This document shows, one piece after another, positions 24,273-35,437 of a DNA stretch of 64,000 nucleotides. The position numbers and the translations under genes are program-made. The DNA is from Ochotona curzoniae (Eukaryota > Chordata > Mammalia > Lagomorpha > Ochotonidae), in NCBI RefSeq assembly GCF_017591425.1, contig NW_024467106.1, positions 22,868,501 through 22,932,500 on the forward strand. The letters run 5' to 3'. Below the pieces are notes generated by a model. That model was not told the origin of the DNA and did no database searches. It saw only the letters and a program-made list of their open reading frames with translations. Position 1 is the first letter of the stretch; the number at the start of each line of letters is the position of its first letter.

Positions 24273-24434
24273 GTAATTGTTCAAAGATTAAAATGGAGCT
24301 TGAACATAAAGACATTTGCATTCCTGTTTTAAATATCCTTCACACAGGAAGTCACAAAGTAATCAAAATATCACACTACGCCCATCATCATAGAAGAATA
24401 TACTGTTAGAGTCTGGAAGAAAGATTATGTAATT

Positions 24435-24545
24435 CTACCAAAGGGGAGATGATAACCATCATTTGTTAAGTATTCACAGGGCACCAAACAACATTTCAAA
24501 CACTTTTTTTGTGCCAAGTCATTAGACATCAAAACATTACCATGA
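24435..24545 (-). mobile_element. MIR or L2 relic (antisense)
   Basis: 'ccatcatttgttaagtattc', 'acagggcaccaaacaacatt' and 'tcaaacactttttttgtgcc' fit the antisense start of MIR. Heavily decayed. Confidence 0.35.
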
Positions 24546-24942
24546 AAAACTATAGGAAACTGCAGATCATGAAGGATGCTATATAGAGAAAGCAATACTG
24601 GAAGTAGAATTTATAAGAAATAATTTGCAAGCTAGAGAATGGCATCAACATGGAGGGAACAACATGAGCCAGAGCACTGAAGCTCAATGTCTGGAGATAA
24701 TTTATCAGTTGTACCTAGCCAAATTGGATGAACAGACCAGAAACTAGAACAAACCAAGGCTGATAAAGTTGCCCATTAAACTGGCCTCCCAGAACTACAA
24801 AATGCTCTTCTATTAGAGATGGGCTTATTAAACAGCTCCGAGGTCAATCTCTGCTTCCTCTTAGTTCTCCTTTAATTCAATAGCCCTTTGACTCATCAAA
24901 ATAGATACTCCATGACAGATAATCACAAAACTATCTACTTTT

Positions 24943-25226
24943 TATAAGACATTTTATTTTTATTTGAAAAGCAAAATCACAAAGTCTCTGCAAATGGTTG
25001 CAACAGCTAAAGCTGAGCCAACCTGAAGCCAGGAGCCAGGAGCTTCTTCCAGGTGTATCACATGGGTGCAAAGCCCAAGGGTTGGCACTCTCTTCTGCTG
25101 CTTTCCAGGGCCATAACCAAACAGCTGGATTATAAATGGAAACACACACACTTGAACCAGTGCCCACATGGAATGCCAGCACTGCAGACTGAGTCTTAGC
25201 TTGCTATGCCACAGTGCCAACCCCAG
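24943..25226 (-). mobile_element. Lagomorph SINE, antisense
   Basis: Tail-side 'acattttatttttatttgaa', then 'aagctgagccaacctgaagc', 'aggagcttcttccaggtgta', 'gctgctttccagggccataa', and the head 'ctatgccacagtgccaacccc'-like end. Confidence 0.8.
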
Positions 25227-25269
25227 AACTATCCACTTTATAAACAAGTCATGTTAGCATATCAATTAG

Positions 25270-25562
25270 CAGTAGGCATTTGGCCTAGCAATGAAGCCAG
25301 TCCTTAGACTTATTAAGTCTTATTAAGGCAGCCTACATTCAATGTCAGAGTGATGTGTGGTTCAAGTCCCAACTCCACACCCAGTTTCAGCTTCCTGCTG
25401 GCATATATGCCACCACCCACATTAGAGATCTGGATTGAGCTTAGGCTTCTAGCTTCAGCCTGGCCCAGCTCTGGTAGTTGTAACTATTTAGGGAGTGAAC
25501 CAATGGATATATACAAAATCTCTCTGTCTCTCTTCCCCCTTTCAAATAAGTATAAAAATTTT
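25270..25562 (+). mobile_element. Lagomorph SINE, old
   Basis: 'ggcatttggcctagcaatga' head, 'gtggttcaagtcccaactcc', 'cagcttcctgctggcatata' and 'cacattagagatctggattg', ending 'ccctttcaaataagtataaa'. Confidence 0.75.
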
Positions 25563-25564
25563 AT

Positions 25565-26455
25565 AGTACTGACTACTTAGTAATGTTTACATGACTACTT
25601 AATATTGGCTCTCTAAAATGACTCCAGGTGCTTGGTCATGGAGTTTAGAAGATTATATTTTACCATATCCAAAGTTTCTGCTATGTTATTCATTATTTTA
25701 TTGGAAAAGTATTACTTAATTTTCCATTAATTTTATAAGATGTGGAAATAGCAAAGAAATAAGGTAGATATTTGACTTAATTAAGCTTGCAAGCCACAGA
25801 TACTAGGAGATACCTAAATAGAAATTTCAAAAAGTAAGCATCAGCTCCTTTCCAATGTGTTTGCAGGCATTTTCACCTTTTGGTAAATCTCTACTGAGAA
25901 AGGTTTTTGGAAATACAGCAAAAGCCATGAATGTGATACAAAGTGTTCAGAACTATTGGATAAATCACACACCTGGATAGCACCCAAGATGGCCCAAAAT
26001 CACTCTTTGCACATGAGACATCAAGGTGAGAACATCTATTCTGGGAAACAATCATGAAGAGTATAAATCACCTTAATAAAAAAAAAATATCTTTCAAGGG
26101 AATAAGGGGAGTTATGGAAGCAACTCAAGAGATAATCTACTGTGAGAGAAGATAGTAAAATTAGACGTTGATGCATAAGCTAAGGAGAATGCTAAGGGGA
26201 TAAAAGTTTGAAGACACATGACAGCATCGGGATAAGAGAGAAAGCAATACCATGGAGAAAAGAGATGGACAGCTCAAGATTAAAGACTGTCACTGTTAGA
26301 CAAGGTGAGAACTGAAATTGGGAAAAAAGAGAAAAAAGTGCATGGTGATTCAGAGGGTTAAAGAGAGACAACTGAGGGTTCCAGTGCTGGGTGTCTTTAT
26401 ATTTACTTAGGATAAAACCTACTGATTGAATGAGATGCCTGAGACATTTTTGCTT
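25565..26455. other. No recognised feature
   Basis: AT-rich sequence without a nameable feature. Confidence 0.35.
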
Positions 26456-26459
26456 TTAT

Positions 26460-27030
26460 CCCTTCCATCAGCCCCACATCTGCCCATTACCTGGTTCTGA
26501 TCATGCCACCCTCGAAGTCACTGACAAGATAGCGATGTCTCCCCATCCCCAGGGCAATCAGTACATTCAAATCACAGTTGTCCCCAGCTGGTAGCTCTCA
26601 CAAAGGCTTCACAAGTGTTGCCAGAACTTTCTCTCTTAACCCCCAATCCACTCCACTCACACCTGCCAGACAGAAATTGCCAAAGTGAAAACTGACTTTA
26701 GTATGCCAAGGTTCTTTGAAGACAACAAAACTGCATAAAGTTGCCCACATTGACTTACATCCAACCCAGCTTTCCTCGCCATGGTAGTTGTAGGCCATTG
26801 CCTCTCCCCATCTGTGCTCTGGTCATGCAAACCTTTTCATGTGAACAACACACCTAGGTCTTTCTCAAGCTACCCACTCCTGCTGGAAAGCTCTTCCCCA
26901 ACCCTTTCACTTAATCGTGCCCATATAGAGGGCTTGTTATTTTCCCTGAGGCTTCGGGTTAAATGTCTCCTTCTCAAAAGTTCCTTCAGTGGCTGGTTTG
27001 TCTAGGAAAACACCTGACCACAGCCCTTGA
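26460..27030 (+). mobile_element. L2 LINE relic
   Basis: 'acccactcctgctggaaagc', 'tcttccccaaccctttcact', 'cttcgggttaaatgtctcct' and 'tctcaaaagttccttcagtg' match the order of the L2 3' portion (…GGAATGCTCTTCCCC…TCAAATGTCACCTCC…). The upstream boundary is uncertain. Confidence 0.55.
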
Positions 27031-27074
27031 GGAAGGATTTAGGAGTTAAGAAACTCAACTAAAGAGAATCCACT

Positions 27075-27180
27075 ACCAAATTTCAAGCACCAGCACTATC
27101 ACTTGTGTGACCCGAGAGCAGATGAACTTAACTGTTCTATACATGAGTTCTTCACTGTAAAATACAGAAAATAAGAAGTT
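27075..27180 (+). mobile_element. MIR relic
   Basis: 'tatcacttgtgtgacccgag', 'cagatgaacttaactgttct' and 'cttcactgtaaaatacagaa' follow the sense MIR core. Confidence 0.45.
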
Positions 27181-27189
27181 ATTAACAGG

Positions 27190-28540
27190 CTTCTTGGTCA
27201 GAGTACATGAATCAATAGTGTAAGGAACTTATGATGGTATCTAGTCCATCAAAGTGTTTGCTAGCACCATGGCACTACAACACTTTCCTCTAACCCCTCA
27301 GTTTGTGCTTTTGTGTATGTTTACTTTAGGTTTACCACCATTTGTTAATCTCCAAAAGTATAGAAAACTAGTCTACATTCCCAGGAATTATAATACGCCA
27401 TGTGCCCAACCAATATTTGATCAACAAATAAATTAATAGTATGTCCACTTCAGTTGGTTGGTGCTCAGGGCATCCAAGCTGTTGCTAAGAAGATTGAGCC
27501 CATAGTGACCCTGCTAGATGCGAAGACTGGGGTAAGGGAACAGGTGAATGCCAAGCTTTGTCAGTGAATCACTAGAAACCTCACTGAGAGAGAGAGAGCA
27601 GACAAAAGCACAGGAAGTTGAGGTGGGGAAGACCACATCTCAGTTTGGTGTGAGAGTAAGACCACAATGCAGTTGTTTCTACAATGACCGTGATTACATG
27701 AAACATGGACATGGTAAAATTTGATAAGGCCAAAAGACAGACAGCACCAGAACCAAGAAACAGATGAGAAGGCCCAAAAAGGGTGTCAGGAGAGTGAGTG
27801 CTGTAAAATTGAGTTACTAGAGAATGAAGTATAAAGAAGAAGGGCAGAAAGTAAAGTGCTGAGCCAAGGATAAGGTCACCAATAACAGTAGAAAAGGATC
27901 TTAAAGATCAGGATGGGAAGAGATGGCTCAAATGGCAACTCAATGTTCTTGAAAAGATGCATGGGCATTGAAAGCAAAATCATTCAGTAAAGCAATGGAG
28001 GGTAAGGAAACTGCTGGAACTCCTTCCTGGTCCTAGATATTAAAGGAAATGGGAGGAATGTGGATTAGAGATGAAAGGTGGGATAGTTGAGAGGAATATA
28101 TTAATGAGTGGAGATGCCAAACTCGGAGTATTTAGGGGTCTTGGACTAATCTAACAAAGATATAGGCTGGAGATGCTGCAATGGCTCCCCGGGTCTTGTT
28201 CTCCACTCTGAAAGAGCTGGAGAAGCCATAGGCTGATTTTCAATGGAATCCAGTCAGAATATAATGCCCCCACCTCAACTTTTGTAACATCTCTCCCCAT
28301 TTCCCTCTGTCCTGAGGTGGACCAGAAATATTTTGCTACAAATCAATGAATGGTTTCTTTTTCCTGTAGGCTTCCCCAGGAGACATCACAGGAATGAAAG
28401 GGCAGATAACATCCCAAGCTCATTTTTAGGAAAAAGACGGCACCCAGGGTAACTGACAACACCATAACTCCCAGGGGGCAGAAAAAAAACTCAAGCTGGA
28501 ATTTGTCTAAGCAAATGCAGGAATGTGTCCTTTTTCTCAT
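27190..28540. other. No recognised feature
   Basis: No gene or repeat named. A few short GA tracts (for example at 27587) occur. Confidence 0.35.
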
Positions 28541-28552
28541 TTTTTCTTCCAG

Positions 28553-28672
28553 GCACTGCCTGGGTCGCCTCTCAGATCAGAGCCAAGTCCAGAGCCTGCA
28601 TCAACCAGATCGTGGGGACACTCAGGAGGCATGCTAGCACTCAGCCCTGCCTCATTTTGAGCAGTAGGTCAG
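28553..28672 (+). other. Exon-like block with splice-site-like edges (hypothetical)
   Basis: A long pyrimidine tract and CAG (28529-28552) look like a strong splice acceptor. At 28670-28672 CAG is followed by GTGAAT, a fair donor. The 120 bp between them equal 40 codons, and one frame (GTAWVASQIRAKSRACINQI…) is open across the block. No protein family is recognised. Chance acceptor/donor pairs are common in introns, so this is only a candidate exon, possibly of a non-coding RNA. Confidence 0.2.
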
Positions 28673-28679
28673 GTGAATT

Positions 28680-30375
28680 ACTTCAAATACATGCAAGGCC
28701 CTTCTGTTTCCATGGTAACTGTTCTAGGAACCATAACAATGTCAATCACAGAAATGGTGAAATCATAACTTGAACCCATCTTGCTGACAAAGATATCTTG
28801 AGAAGTAGCCACAGCTCAGTGTCAGACTTCTTGCCTCTCATCTTGGAGAGAATGCTTTGTTTACGTTGAATCAGTTAGGGGAAGGAGAACGGCGGTTAGT
28901 AATTTTCCTTCTGCTTCGCTGGGCCTACCTCTGTCTGTATTTTGCTGATACGCTTGTAACTCATTTTCACTGCTTGAAATTACAGATGGAACAATTCATT
29001 TTCCATCTCTCCTTTCCGCAAAAGTGTAAGCCCTTGAACGCAAAATATTGATTTGTTTCCATATACTTATTTTTAAAAGAATGGTGTATTTGTGTTCATT
29101 ACATTGGGCCAGTTGTTTTAATTTCTTCGTGGCTGTTTTGGCAAAGCAATGTTACAATACGTGAAGATGAAGTTCAAATCCTTTAGCTCTGAAATAAGAT
29201 CCAGTGTCTAGGGTGTGTACTGAGGAATGGGGCAAACATCTCAGTTGACAGATTCTTACACAAATAGAGAAGTCAAAGAGTAATTCTTACTTCTTCCTTT
29301 CCTGCTTATGTAAAATCTACACTCTAGATTCCAAAGCAAAATCCCACAGAGGTAAAATGACATAGTGGCATATTCATAACACCCACATTCCACATAATTC
29401 TCACCAAGCAAAAGGCATTTGGGCACATTTTCCTTTGAAATCTACTGGTTATTTTATTTGCTTACTCTTTTTTTAATGTAAAATATTGGGTACTTTTGCT
29501 CTGCCTAATATTTTTATTTTCCCCTTCTACTTTAGAGGATCTCAAAGCAAGAACATTTCTGTGAGTTTATTAGAGCCTTCGGTTTGGATACTGAATTGTT
29601 ACAAAACCAATGTTTTTTACATTTTTCTTCTTAATAACATTCTTTGACCCAGAAAGAACTAAAAAAATAAGCTATTTGATGTCTAAAATTGCAGAGATAA
29701 ACTGACATTGTATTCTGAAGGTGTCTTTTCAAGAGAAAAATGGAATTTTTAAAAAATGTAATCAAGTTATACAGAGCCTCTCACCCTCAGGTCATCAGTT
29801 CAGATTTGTCTGAGGTTGGAAAGTTACACAAACTTGCACTGGTTTCTGGGCTGTTGATGCCCTCTGAGAAATGAGTTGGAGGTCCCAGGAGAGGTCAGTG
29901 CTTTGTAGTCACCACCCCATAATTGACACCTATGAGTTCTCCATGGAATAACAATTCCAACAAAATCTATAGATTGCAGCTCTCTAAACTGGTTCTAAGC
30001 ACCCTCGTGTTTGCAACTGTGTGTTCTAAAATGTAAGCACCAGGAAGAACAGAATACAGGGGTTTTTAGTGAGTCTAGAAAGTCTCATACTGCTGAGGTG
30101 GTGACCATGTTCAAACAGATGAAGCTAAAGAGGCAAAGAGGCAGCAGGCCATAAAAAACGAAATTAAGTCGGCTCATGAAAAATACGGAGAGAAAGATGA
30201 AGACAAAGTAAAGGGACTAGGGGACAGACAAAATGAAAGAAAAAGGTGAAGAAAACGGGATCAAGAAAGGAAGGAGTAGGAGAGGTGGGACTTTGATCGT
30301 GACAGTGAGTAGACACCACCCCATTCCAATAGGCTTTTGGTTATACAATTTTCACAAACAGAATCTTCTTTTTCA
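28680..30375. other. No recognised feature; purine-rich stretch at 30100-30290
   Basis: No gene or repeat is identified. The purine-rich stretch gives a charged translation in one frame, but I recognise no family in it. Confidence 0.3.
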
Positions 30376-30391
30376 CCGATTTTACTTTTTA

Positions 30392-30747
30392 AATATTTTT
30401 TATTGGAAAGTCAGATATGCAGAGAGGAGGAGAGACAGAGAGGAAGGTCTTCAGTCCATTGTTTCACTCCCCAAGTGGCCACAACAGCCAGGGCTGCACC
30501 AATCCAAGATCAGGTGCGTTCAGGGTGGTATGGCCGTAGACAACAGCCAGGGCTGCACCAATCCAAAGCCATGAGCTCGGAGCCTCTTTTGGGTCCCCCT
30601 TGTGGGTCCCAAGGCTTTGGGCCATCCTAGACTGCATTCTCAGGCTACAGGCAGGAAGCTGGATGGGGAACAGGGCTGCCAGGAGATGTATGGGATCCCA
30701 GCACATTCAAGGCGAGGACTAGCCACTAGGCCACTGCACCAGGCCAG
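30392..30747 (-). mobile_element. Lagomorph SINE with internal duplication, 14-bp TSD
   Basis: Antisense copy: 'tattggaaagtcagatatgc', 'gaggaggagagacagagagg', 'gtttcactccccaagtggcc', head ending 'ccactgcaccaggcca'. TSD gattttacttttta (30378-30391) and gatttcacttttta (30748-30761), one mismatch. A 27-bp segment (acaacagccagggctgcacc…) occurs twice, at 30481-30507 and 30540-30566, with 32 bp of extra sequence between. The copy is therefore longer than its relatives. Confidence 0.93.
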
Positions 30748-30933
30748 GATTTCACTTTTTACAAATGTTACATTGACCCCAAATTCAAAATTAATAATTA
30801 TATTCCAAAGAAAGGAAGACATTGAGATTCTTATTTTGCATTCCTGGAAGGAAAGTACTACTTCATCCTACATTAGAAGAACAAGGGATAAGGAGTTGTA
30901 AGGATCCAGCAAGGATCTATCCAGTGATGTACA

Positions 30934-30937
<4 letters not shown>

Positions 30938-30983
<46 letters not shown>
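30938..30983 (+). repeat. (CA)n microsatellite
   Basis: About 22 uninterrupted CA units. Likely polymorphic. Confidence 0.97.
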
Positions 30984-30986
<3 letters not shown>

Positions 30987-30989
30987 TAT

Positions 30990-31970
30990 GCCAAATGTCT
31001 ATGTGTGGAGAGAAGGTTGGATATGTAACTCCAGTTACAGCATGTACCTCATTGGAAATATACTCTGATAAGGAAGTAGCTATTTAAAGAATGATTCTTG
31101 ATTTGTCTGAAATTAAGACACTTTGGTAAACTAATATGAATGAATTACTTTGTGAAAAAAATCAGCTCCTTCATTATCTACTTCAAGAACATGAAGACAA
31201 ACAGAGCTACCTCAAGTTAGAGAAATAATATAAATTAATTACAAAGAAATGACACTTGGGCAAAAATTTATGTAAAGAAATGATACATGATGTTCTGAAG
31301 GTGACAGGAACATGGTGTGATATGTGAGAGAACATGGGATTTGGCCTTTATCACATCAATAATTCTTCTTAGAAGAATTCTCTCTTCCTCTTTCATTATT
31401 ACCGTGGGAAACTTCTACTCTTCATCTCACGGTATATACTTAGCAGATTAATCTAGAGTTAACTCTTCAAGTTTCTCTTTTAACCACTGGATTCCTGCTG
31501 TAGAACTAACTTGGTTGCAAACGTCTTGTAGCCCAATGGCCATGGCTCTATCAGAGGATAAGGCCAATACATTGAAAAGGTAAACATTATCTGAGAAGAC
31601 TCCTCTCTTGTTTCTTGTACTTCCCTGTGTTTGGATATTTGTCCTTGCAAGACTCCGGGAAGAGTAAAAGTTTCCTCCATAGGTTTCCCTGTAGAGCTTA
31701 GAGGAAGCTTCTCCATGTACTTACAATAAGGAATTAAATTAATTTGATTCTACTAAACATAAGTGACTGCCTTCTTCCCCTGTTGGAAACAGAGGCTCCT
31801 AATCCTATTCTATCTGGTTGTAGCTAAAGAACCTTGCATTGGAGAAGTTTGACATTTCCCTGATATTGCTTGGATTGCTGTCTTATTTCTTATTTATTTT
31901 CCTAGAAGAGAGAGAGATTTTAATTAAATGGCATTTCTAGGCTTCAACAACAAAGTAATACAAGTTGCCA
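30990..31970. other. No recognised feature
   Basis: Unique-looking AT-rich sequence. Confidence 0.35.
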
Positions 31971-31974
31971 TTTA

Positions 31975-32140
31975 TTAAGTAATTATAATGTGTTAGTTCA
32001 GAGTTACATGCTGTATTCACATTTTAATTCTAATAATTCTTAGGGGTAGATATTATTATTTACTTTGTGCCTATGAGGCTAGACGTTAAGTAACATGCCT
32101 AAGTTGACATGGTTATGAAGAATTCAAACCCATTTTTAGC
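31975..32140 (-). mobile_element. MIR SINE relic (antisense)
   Basis: 'gccatttattaagtaattat', 'aatgtgttagttcagagtta', 'ggtagatattattatttact', 'gttaagtaacatgcctaagt' and 'aattcaaacccatttt' run in antisense MIR order across nearly the full element. Confidence 0.6.
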
Positions 32141-32144
32141 ATTT

Positions 32145-32980
32145 GAGTTTGTGGTTCTGAAAATCTCAATTATCAAGGAACAATAAAAGTTTCTTCAACC
32201 TCCCTATTTTTCTCAATAACTTACTCTAAGATTTCTGGTCAGACTGAAGACCCATCAAATATGTCTTAACATTCCCTTTTCCAAAACACAATCATAATAA
32301 TACAAATGTACAAAAAAATCTAACATCCAAGAACAAAGCGAGTAGAAGGGAGAAAATGACAGCAACAAACTTTTAGAAACCAGAGGGCAGATTGAAAGGT
32401 AATTAACATACCAGATCCATGAGCGCTAAAACCTAAAATGGTTTGAGGGACATTCTAGAAATAAGCCCATGCATGTGGAAGAACTCAAGGAATCTCAGAA
32501 TTTTATGACTCCCTATATTCATGAAAGTTGAGATATAGATGAAACTAAAACAGGAAGTATTACTGAAAGCTTGAATAAGAAGTTACATCTGTGTTACCTC
32601 CCTTCTTATCCCAGAAGATCAGTGGCATACTATTAAAAGAAGTGAATCCAAGAATCCAAGATTCTGGTCTTAGCATCATTGAGCAGAGGAAAAGAATGGC
32701 ATTTTCTACTGAAAACTATAGAATCAACTGTGGTCTACTTACTGAATGGGAAGGAGCTCAGTTCTTTTACACAATTCAGCAAAAAGAATGATGAAAGCCA
32801 AAAACATTTTCCTCTGGCAGATTAGAAGATTCATCTCTGAAGAAAATTACCAACACAATAGAAAAGAATGGAAAATGATCCTATTTGGTTTCATGCAGAC
32901 CTGTAAGCTAAATCTGAGAGGGAAACCCACCCATTAATAAGTAATGCAGGAGATTGTTTATGTCCGTAAACTTTTGTGGT
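32145..32980. other. No recognised feature
   Basis: No repeat or gene identified. Two overlapping open frames of about 65 codons near 32591-32937 have no recognised motif. Confidence 0.3.
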
Positions 32981-32984
32981 TTTG

Positions 32985-33235
32985 TTTTGGTTTTCTTTTG
33001 TTTTTAACAGATTTTATTTTGTTTTATGATATAGTTCCATAGGCTCTGGCATTGCCCGTGCCCTTCCCCAAGACTCCCCGCACCCATTGATTTCCCCTCT
33101 AGTTTTACAATGGATGTCCATCATACTATGACTGAAGTGTTTCCCAACAATGTAGGCATGGACATTGTCAGGGAGAGGGTCCCTAAACTTTTGATGTCTT
33201 TATCTTTGGCCAAAAAGCTCCAGATAGTCGTTAAA
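32985..33235 (-). mobile_element. L1-type LINE 3'-end fragment, family A
   Basis: 'ttttatgatatagttccata', 'ggctctggcattgcccgtgc', a C-rich tract, 'atggatgtccatcatactat' and 'gtaggcatggacattgtcag', colinear with the copy at 4533-4740. Confidence 0.55.
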
Positions 33236-34298
33236 AAGCTTCTACATGAAAGAAATCAAAATAACCAGTATTAAAAGTACCCTAGAAAAAGAAAATGCAC
33301 AACTAGAAGAAAGTGTCTCCAAAAAGCTAGCCTCTTGAAAAATACAAGGATATCATAAGGATAAATGAAGAACATCTATTTTAAAAAAGAATCTGTAAGT
33401 CAGTGTGGCTCTCACATTATCTTGCTATCTGTGTATTCTGAAGGGGAAGTCTTCTGGAAAAAATATCACTCTGCCTGCTGTATTCAAGGCTCCCATTCAC
33501 CCACATAGGATGAGGTTCATTCACACCAACCTGTGCAAACCACCAGCTGTTAAGTAACAGACCACCAGAGCAGTGCCAAGTCCAGGAGTACGGGCCAAGC
33601 TATGGCTTGAATCCTCAGAGTTCAAGCTGGAGGGACTCAGAGATTTGCCCACAGTGCTTTGGAGAATACTTGCCAAGAAGGCCCTGTGTTTGCATCAGCC
33701 AAAACCTGGCACTGCAGAATCAACATGGCCCAAAAGCACTAAGACATTTGCTCTGCCCTTGCTGCCTCTACTTTCTCCACACTGGTCATGTCAAGAGGTC
33801 ATGATCTGAGCTCTGGTGGTTTAAGACAAAGTTGAAAGCTAGAAGAAGAGCATGGAGTCTATACTGCTTCTTAAAAAAAAACTTAAGGCCTGAGATGATA
33901 TCAAAAAGGTCTATACCTCTTGCCAAGGACAAAATGAGAAACTGCTGTAGAATATAGCACCCAAGTTCCAAGATCATCTGTGACAAGAACAATAGAATTA
34001 TCAAGCCCTTCAGAAACATCCAGGAATTACTCTATTCAACGTGAGGCAACTAAACATGCTGAAGCTTGCTCCTGAGGGGACATGGGCATTTCTGCATCTG
34101 CACTGAAAGTACTTCCCGGAAGCTGGATGAATTGTATGGCACATGACTTCAAGCTGCTTTTCGAAACAGTAACTACAAGGAAGCATGGGAACTCACACAC
34201 TAGATGCTTAATGCAGAATCTTGAAGTGCCCAGAGAGCTAGAAAACTCACTGAGAAGCACTCAAGAAGAGTATCACAGAGTCCTGAAAAAGACCCCTG

Positions 34299-34356
34299 AA
34301 GAACCTGTGAATCGTGCTTGCTTCGACAGCACATATACTAAAAGAACCTGCAAGTC
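34299..34356 (+). pseudogene. RNU6P: 3'-truncated U6 snRNA retro-fragment with TSD
   Basis: 34314-34341 (gtgcttgcttcgacagcaca then tatactaa) equals nucleotides 1-28 of U6 snRNA, with two changes (C6T, G13A). The match continues to nt 30 if the two A's shared with the flank are counted. It begins exactly at the U6 5' end and lacks the rest, including the 3' U-tract. Flanking 15-bp repeats, aagaacctgtgaatc (34299-34313) and aagaacctgcaagtc (34342-34356), are two copies of a single RPL4 segment (codons for KNLRI), so it is a true insertion with TSD. No poly-A is present. Known precedent: 3'-truncated snRNA pseudogenes with direct repeats in mammalian genomes. Confidence 0.93.
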
Positions 34357-34496
34357 ATGCCAAAAATGAACCAGTACACTGAGACCTTATGGTGGATCAC
34401 CACTCTGACCCAGCCAGGAACCACAAGCTGCAGGTGGAGAAGGCAGCAGCACTAGAAACCAAGTCAGACAAAAATGAGTTTGCAGACAAGAAGCCC

Positions 34497-34538
34497 GTGG
34501 TGGTGGTGGTGGTGGTGGTGGTGGTGGTGGTGGTGGTG
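34497..34538 (+). repeat. (GTG)n microsatellite inside RPL4 pseudogene
   Basis: Fourteen GTG triplets expanded at the place where RPL4 has a KKPVVGKK-type segment. It likely seeded from the original GTGGTG valine codons after loss of function. Confidence 0.95.
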
Positions 34539-34879
34539 AAGGCCAAGAAGCCAAAGGCTCTTGGTGTCAAGCAGAAGCCTATGGTGGGGAAACAGTGGAG
34601 CTAATTTTGTGTGTGTGGACATTCACCATTTTTCAACAAGCAGAGAAGAATATGAACTTCCTACCCTCTTGTTTCTGTGTTCTATCACTGCCCTGGAAAT
34701 ATTATTTTTGGTTATTGGACCTCTAGACTGTGGCTCTATCTGCAAACTCCCCTCTGCCCTCCACAATGCAAGTTTCTCTGTTTTTATTTTGTAATTTTAG
34801 GTAGATTTCTCAATTTTATCTTTCAACCTTTCCAATGCCTTTCTTTTCACTCATTTTTAGTATTTAAAACTGTCGCTTG

Positions 34880-35090
34880 GAAGTGAGGACTTGTCTAGTG
34901 GTTAAGAAACCTGACATCCAAACTGGAGTGCTTGGGGTCACTGACTCGGTTGCTGATTCAGCTTCCTGCCATGGCAGACTCTGGGAAGCAGCAGATGATG
35001 GCTCAATTCATTGGTTTTTGCCATGCACATGAAACACTGGGATTGAGTTCCAGTCCCAATCACTCAATATTCACCAAAAAAAAAAAAAAT
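34880..35090 (+). mobile_element. Lagomorph SINE, internally deleted
   Basis: 'gtgaggacttgtctagtggt', 'tgattcagcttcctgccatg', 'gggaagcagcagatgatggc' and 'atgaaacactgggattgagt', then an A-run. The CT-rich distal part is mostly missing. Confidence 0.7.
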
Positions 35091-35437
35091 AGTTCCATGT
35101 TCTCTTCTATAGACTCCAAGAAGCCTAATAAGTTTCTTTCTCATATCCTTCTCTGACCACTTGAGTTACAATTGGCAGTGTTCCTGCCAGTATAAGCCCA
35201 TCTCCACCATAGGCTTCCACCAAGGTGACTCATCACATTTTTGGTCCATACTCACACAAATCTGAAATAGTTCTGTCACAAGCTTGGCAGCAGCCTCAGC
35301 ACAATCCCTTCCAGTAAGTCTTTCTCACTTTTACAGTATGCAAAGACAGAACTTTCAAAGCTTGAAGCTTTGGTTCATTTTTTGATGAACAATTCCTTCT
35401 TCCATTCATTTCTCTCTTGTCAGTTTTGTGACAAGCT

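Larger units (their letters stand above)
33401..34598 (+). pseudogene. RPL4P: RPL4 (uL4) processed pseudogene, decayed, 3'-truncated
   Basis: Colinear, intronless match to ribosomal protein L4 mRNA across about 1.2 kb (the human CDS is about 1.28 kb), broken by many frameshifts and stops. Landmarks, each readable in one of the shifting frames: the 'VYSE' N-terminus at about 33430; a block answering to 'ICSALAASALPALVMS' at 33759-33795; 'NGIIKAFRNIPG' at about 33985-34025; 'KLDELYGT' at about 34120; 'RVLKK' at 34280; and 'ARNHKLQVEKAAA' then 'KPKALGVKQKPMVGK' at 34415-34595. The expected Lys/Pro-rich C-terminus, stop codon, 3' UTR and poly-A are not found after about 34598, so the copy is truncated or later deleted. 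A U6 fragment interrupts it at 34314-34341 and a GTG repeat has expanded in it at 34497-34538. It has clearly been non-functional for a long time. Confidence 0.9.

Noticed and set aside
34314..34598. Initial reading as a U6-RPL4 chimeric retrotranscript made by template switching
   Set aside because: RPL4 homology also continues upstream of U6 (33401-34313) and the RPL4 segment around U6 is duplicated. It is therefore an insertion into the pseudogene, not a fusion at its 5' end.
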